Source: Funneliformis mosseae
Lineage: Eukaryota > Glomeromycota > Glomeromycetes > Glomerales > Glomeraceae
Length of the DNA: 12,044 nt
Assembly (NCBI GenBank): GCA_910592005.1
Contig: CAJVPP010003290.1
Coordinates: 1-12,044, forward strand
Reading direction: 5' to 3'
Below the pieces are notes generated by a model. It was not told where the DNA came from and made no database searches. It worked only from the letters and a program-made list of their open reading frames with translations. How positions within the stretch are numbered: the first letter of the stretch is position 1; each line of letters starts with the position of its first letter. Both the position numbers and the translations under genes were made by a program. Below are positions 7,987-12,044 of this stretch, piece after piece.

Positions 7987-8318
7987 ATTAAAGATTAAAA
8001 AAGAAATTTAAATAAAACTAAAATTTAAATATTATTTAAGAGTTTTGAAAAGTATACTTACTTTGCTAAAACAAGAGAAATTGCAACTATGTAGTAATTA
8101 CATATTTGCTATCTAACATAGTAAATATATTGTTACTCTAACTTTTTATTATATAGTAATATGTATTTTATATAGAGTCTGTATTGTTAATATATAAAAT
8201 TGTAATGCTAATTTTAATCATTATTAAATAAATAATATAATTAATTTAAGTTATCAATAAAGTAAATTTATAAAATATTTAGAGTATCAATAAAGTAATT
8301 ATATAAATTATTTAAAGT
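7987..8318. other. AT-rich stretch with a 33-bp tandem duplication
   Basis: No gene is seen. At its right end two 33-bp units (8252-8284 and 8285-8317, both starting TATCAATAAAGTAA) stand in tandem. The second ends in the sequence that was duplicated on insertion of the adjacent hAT-type MITE. Confidence 0.6.
8252..8317 (+). repeat. Two tandem 33-bp units
   Basis: Unit 1 (8252-8284) and unit 2 (8285-8317) agree at most positions: TATCAATAAAGTAA, then an AT-rich middle, then ATTTAGAG or ATTTAAAG. The duplication directly abuts the left target-site duplication of the MITE. Confidence 0.8.
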
Positions 8319-8470
8319 TAAAGATGGCACTGCAACTAGTTGCAACCATGTGATACTTATTTGTCATTAGTTACAACTAGTTGCAACTCAATTTTTATTA
8401 ATGTTACAACTAGTTGCAATCCTGTGATCTTATTTATCACTGATTGCAACTAGTTGCAATGCCATCTTTA
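8319..8470. mobile_element. hAT-type MITE, 152 bp, palindrome-rich
   Basis: The element begins TAAAGATGGCA and ends with its reverse complement TGCCATCTTTA. It is flanked by a perfect 8-bp duplication, TTTAAAGT (8311-8318 and 8471-8478). An 8-bp duplication and a TIR of form YARNG are hAT-superfamily marks. The whole element is an imperfect palindrome centred at about 8394. Each arm holds two copies of the palindromic 16-mer TTGCAACTAGTTGCAA (8330-8345, 8371-8386, 8404-8419, 8444-8459; three of the four carry one mismatch). It has no coding capacity, so it would have been moved by an hAT transposase encoded elsewhere. Confidence 0.88.
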
Positions 8471-8478
8471 TTTAAAGT

Positions 8479-8799
8479 AATAATAAAATAAATATATTAA
8501 TTATACATATAAATTTATAATAAATGTACAGTTATTTAAAATAAATACATATATTCTTTAAATATAAATTACATTATATATGTACTTAAATAGCTTTAAA
8601 AAAAAAACAAATTTTTAAATAATAAATATTTTTTAAATGATTATTATTCTTACATATTATTAGCATTAAAAATTTGCCCTAGAAAATGATTTACAAGTCA
8701 TTAAATTTAATTTTATGTAAATTATATTAAGAAAGATCTTGATTGACATATTGCATTAAAAAATCAGACTAATTTATAATTTGAAGGATTTACAAAATT
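8479..8799. other. AT-rich stretch without recognisable feature
   Basis: Only short stop-dense frames and A/T runs are seen. By analogy with copies A and B, the end of an ORF would be expected just left of copy C on the plus strand. No similarity to that ORF end could be found beyond about 8800. Confidence 0.5.
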
Positions 8800-9030
8800 C
8801 ACCTAATTTGCCTGTTTCTTTTGTATTTTCTATACAGCCTATTTATTCTATTTATTCTGTTTTGTCTGTAATTTCCTTAACGTCTGTAATTTATTTTATT
8901 TTTTTTTATTATTTTATAGTTTATATTATTTTTATTATTTTATTACTTTAGTATATTTTTATTGGAATCTATATCTATATTTAGTTAATTTATAGCATAG
9001 CAAGTAATTAGCTGTAGCAAATTTATTTTG

Positions 9031-9038
9031 TATAAATA
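9031..9038 (+). promoter_or_regulatory. TATA box of copy C
   Basis: TATAAATA, conserved in position in the reverse complements of copies B, D and E. It is followed about 70 bp later by the AATAAA signal at 9104-9109. Confidence 0.5.
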
Positions 9039-9103
9039 TAATAGCTTTTTGCTTAAGTTATAAATTAATTCATTTGTAAGTTACTTACAAGTTTTAAGTT
9101 ATA

Positions 9104-9117
9104 AATAAAGGAATCAA
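9104..9117 (+). terminator. Conserved poly(A)-signal block AATAAAGGAATCAA
   Basis: The 14-mer AATAAAGGAATCAA is the best-conserved block of the repeat family. Its reverse complement is intact at 3872-3885 and 11917-11930, and 12 of its 14 bases at 5966-5977. It begins with the canonical polyadenylation hexamer and would mark the R/U5 region if these are LTRs. Confidence 0.55.
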
Positions 9118-9396
9118 TTTAAATTTATACAAATTTACTTTTTTCTTTAATATTGTTTTTTATCTAAGATTATTGTAATATACTACACTAACTTGCTATT
9201 AAATTCATCATTACGAGTTTGATTAACATATCTTAAATTCTAAGACATGATAAATTGCTAAGTTGATTCAAGTATAACGAATACCTGTAAAATTTAGAGA
9301 AAATCCTAAAGTTAGAAACTCTAATAAGTAGAATCAGCTGCTGTAGCCTTTTAACTTAGACGTTAAGATAAATAAAAATGAATCCAGTGACAATAT

Positions 9397-10559
9397 TGAA
9401 TCACAATCATATACAAAATATATCTTTTGAATTTTATCTATAACTAGTAAAGAAAAAACTTTGCACTAAATATTATTATGACAAAGAAAATAAATTGAAT
9501 ATTCTAATTTATCATTTTTTCAATAGATGTCTTCAAATAAATCAATATATATAAATAAATAGTAATTTCTATTATTGCTCTTATGCTTGAAAATTCCTTT
9601 AATCATTATATACTTTCACTATAATTAATCACTTGAATTTTATTATATTATTCTTATTTAGATATTGTATTTTAGCGTTTTGTGTATCTATATAAGATAT
9701 GTATTTGTAAAAGTAACAGATTTTATTGATCAATAATATGATACCCAAAGTTGTTATAAACTAGAGCTAAATCAATTTGAAAGAAAATTGTGTCAATTTC
9801 TATATTTGCATTATGAGCTGATAATAGTTTTTATTTCAATATTAGTAAATTTTAAAATCATTTTCCTTTTTTAAAGTGATTTAGGTTACTTTATATATAA
9901 TCACGTGATATATTTCATAGTAAAATAATTATATAATTAGATCATTTACTACTACTATATTTTAATTATGATTAAATTATAAATATATTATAAAAAAAAT
10001 ATTAGTATGTTATTTTAATAAAAAAACATTATTATTACCTTTTGATCCTTTATTATTCATATTTAAATTTTTATAATAAACTAATTATTAAATAAATGCT
10101 TAAAATCTTGAAATATATTCATAAAAATAATACTAGATTATAAGTTCTAAAAATTAATTTTACTAACTACAAAATATCAAATAAACTATAAAATTATATA
10201 TCATTTTAACAAATTTAAATTTACACTCTTATAATTTATATATAAAACAAGATTTTAAAAATCTTATAAAACATTTCTTTTATATTAACTTTAATATTTA
10301 TAAGAGCTTTAAAGATTCTTACAAGTCAAAGTAAATAGTAATTAATGTAAAGATTAAGGAGACTTACAAATTTGTCAAATAACTGCATTTAATATAATCT
10401 AATTAATATTTAACTAAAAAAATGATTTATAAAACATAGTTAATAAATTTTAGTTTAAAAATAATGTATTCTAAAACAAAATTAATAAAATAAAAATAAA
10501 TGAATAAAAACATACTAAATATATATTTACATGTTAGTTAATTTTTTAATATTATAAAT
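9397..10559. other. AT-rich stretch, no firm feature
   Basis: A minus-strand run at about 9815-9730 reads NIEIDTIFFQIDLALVYNNF and is open for about 30 codons, too short to call. The rest is extremely AT-rich, with long A/T runs. Nothing else is supported. Confidence 0.5.
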
Positions 10560-11460
10560 TTTACCTCAGATAACATTTGTCATTTTTTAAACACTTTTTA
10601 AGCTCTTCAAAATCTATATTTATTAATGAAAACTTAAATACTAAATAAGAATATTTTACTATAATTACTCAGTATTTAATAATATTATTAAACATTTAAT
10701 TGTAAAATAAAGTTTGTTTATTCTTGTATTTTTGCTAATTCTTATAGTTTTAAATAATTAATAGTTAAAAATCTATTTAATATAATAGTATTATCATTCT
10801 TAATTGTAGATAGTCTGATATGACTAATAGGATTTAAAAGCTTTGACTATTGATAAGAATATTCAAATGATTTTTCAAATGCTAAGAAATTTTTATTTAC
10901 CTTCTAGAGATAGTAATGCTATTTTAACTTAAATAATTTTAATATTTTACTGGTTACTAGATAATATATATTTTGAGGTAACTGTAAATATCATTTTCGT
11001 TGAAGCTGATCAAGAATTGAAAAACTTATTTGTAGATTATAATATTTTTTTGTTGCTGAAAAGTTGAAGCTTTAAAAATTTCATCAAATTGAGTATTAAT
11101 AATATGATAATAATAGGAGATACTAGCAATATCTAATATTTTATCTGTTGCATTTTTTTGACATATTCTACAATCTTTGATAATACTATATCATTTTATT
11201 CTTATAAAATCATTATTTTGTAAAAAGTTAGCAATAATACACCTAAGTTTGGTAACAATCTAGCAATTTTTTTTTTGAATATTATTATCACTCTTATTTA
11301 AGTTGTTTTAATCTGAGATAAATAATTATATAAAATCATTGAAATTATCACTAAAAGAAACAAATCTTAAACAAAATAATTATAAAGTTATTTCCTTAAA
11401 TCAAATAGCATATTCTCTAATTGAATATATATATCACCTAATGAATGATAGATATTTTGA
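10560..11460 (-). pseudogene. Possible minus-strand coding remains, unrecognised
   Basis: From about 11460 leftwards, a frame with scattered TAA/TAG/TGA includes a 54-codon open run (11190-11029) with CRICQKNATDKILDIASI and NTQFDEIFKASTFQQQK. After a one-base register change in an A run near 11045-11040, the reading continues as ISFSILDQLQRK and LQLPQNIYYLVTSKILKLF, then NPISHIRLSTIKNDNTIILN to about 10760. Stops fall where Gln or Trp would be plausible. However, about 21 stops in 300 codons is only slightly below chance at this AT content, so the evidence is weak. The position, directly downstream of repeat copy D on the same strand, would suit an internal retroelement region. No domain was recognised. 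Confidence 0.25.
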
Positions 11461-11639
11461 AAAATTTTAAAGTTATTATAGTAGATATCAATAAATAATT
11501 TAAAATTTAGAGATTATCATAATATAGTAATAGAAAATTAAAATAAAATATTCATATAGATGATATATAGTTAAGATTTATATTAAGAGTTTCTAATGAT
11601 CATTATTTTTATATAAAATTTCTTAATATTATCACTGTG

Positions 11640-12044
11640 GAATTCTTCAATTTAAGGTGGTCACGTTATCAAGTCTCTACTCAAAATTACTAACTATGGT
11701 TTATTACGGTTAAGACGTTAGGATCTGCCTAACTCTTAACTTTACCAGATTTATGCATTGAACTTAAACGAATCTATCAAGTATGAAGACTTAAAAGACG
11801 AAATTAGGAGCAATTTTAATTAAAGAATTCAGATGACAAACTCAATTACAAATAATGTGTAGGGATCACGTCAGACTATATGAAGACATAAAGAAGCAGA
11901 AAGATATAAGTTTTAATTGATTCCTTTATTAATATTAAAACTCGTATTTGCAAAAGAGTTAATTTATAACATAAGCAAAAAGTCTATCTATTTATACAAA
12001 ATTTCTTTCGTCATGGCTAACTAATTACTATGCTATAAACTAAC
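11640..12044 (-). repeat. Copy D of the LTR-like repeat, diverged, cut by window end
   Basis: The right part resembles copy B: TTGATTCCTTTATTAATATT (11917-11936), GTTAATTTATAACATAAGCAAAAAGT, the reversed TATA box (11989-11996), and ATGGCTAACTAATTACTATGCTATAAACTAA at the window edge. The left part (11640-11900) is slightly less AT-rich and diverges from copies B and C, so the boundary there is approximate. Copy D is in the same orientation as A, B and E. Confidence 0.55.

Larger units (their letters stand above)
8800..9396 (+). repeat. Copy C of the LTR-like repeat (plus orientation)
   Basis: This is the inverted counterpart of copy B. It starts with similarity to the ORF-proximal end (TTTTGTATTTTCTATACAGCC) and continues through AACGTCTGTAATTTATTTTATT, TATAAATATAATAGC, TTTTTGCTTAAGTTATAAATTAA, AATAAAGGAATCAA and CTTAGACGTTAAGATAAATAAA. 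Similarity stops after CAGTGACAATATT near 9396. A short 9-10-bp duplication (TATTTATTC twice, about 8840-8860) is specific to this copy. The TATA and poly(A) signals are well placed for plus-strand transcription. Because B and C face each other, they are not the two LTRs of one ordinary insertion. Confidence 0.7.

Noticed and set aside
11640..12044. Copies C and D as the two LTRs of one element spanning 8800-12044
   Set aside because: They are in opposite orientation and strongly diverged, whereas LTR pairs are direct repeats and initially identical.

Overview
This is an AT-rich, repeat-dense window with no intact gene. It looks like transposon-filled nuclear DNA of a eukaryote. The best clue to the host is a decayed pogo/Tigger-type transposase with a 74-nt GT-AG intron. 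Its residues, the general AT richness and the TTGCAACTAGTTGCAA-type repeats remind me most of arbuscular-mycorrhizal fungi (Glomeromycotina, Rhizophagus-like). That placement rests on family resemblance from memory and is only moderately sure. I saw no rRNA or CRISPR array, no convincing tRNA, and no bacterial-style operon.

Layout. Positions 1-1039 hold a partial copy (A) of a repeat family plus a minus-strand degenerate reading frame that ends beside it. 1040-3596 is AT-rich, with a possible broken coiled-coil frame (+) and a small minus-strand ORF (3150-3422). 3597-4300 is a fuller copy (B) of the repeat. It is LTR-like: read on the minus strand it has a TATA box and an AATAAA signal. 4306-7984 is a complete but dead pogo-like DNA transposon with 24-bp terminal inverted repeats and a TA target duplication, inserted at the edge of copy B. 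The transposon is itself interrupted by an LTR-like repeat (E, about 5206-6312), and E is interrupted by a solo-LTR-like insert (F, 5233-5636) that carries a 9-bp tandem repeat. 8319-8470 is a 152-bp hAT-type MITE with a perfect 8-bp target duplication. 8800-9396 is an inverted copy (C) of the LTR-like repeat. 9397-11640 is AT-rich with possible minus-strand coding remains. 11640-12044 is a fourth, diverged copy (D), cut by the window edge.

The main theme is layered insertion and mutational decay. In the transposase, stop codons and lost catalytic residues sit almost entirely where one or two C-to-T or G-to-A changes would convert Gln, Trp or Arg codons to stops, Asp to Asn, His to Tyr and Cys to Tyr. 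The two transposon ends also differ only by transitions. This is what repeat-induced point mutation or methylation-linked deamination produces. Outside the transposase, no frame could be tied to a known family. AT-rich DNA gives plausible peptides on either strand, so those calls are deliberately low confidence.
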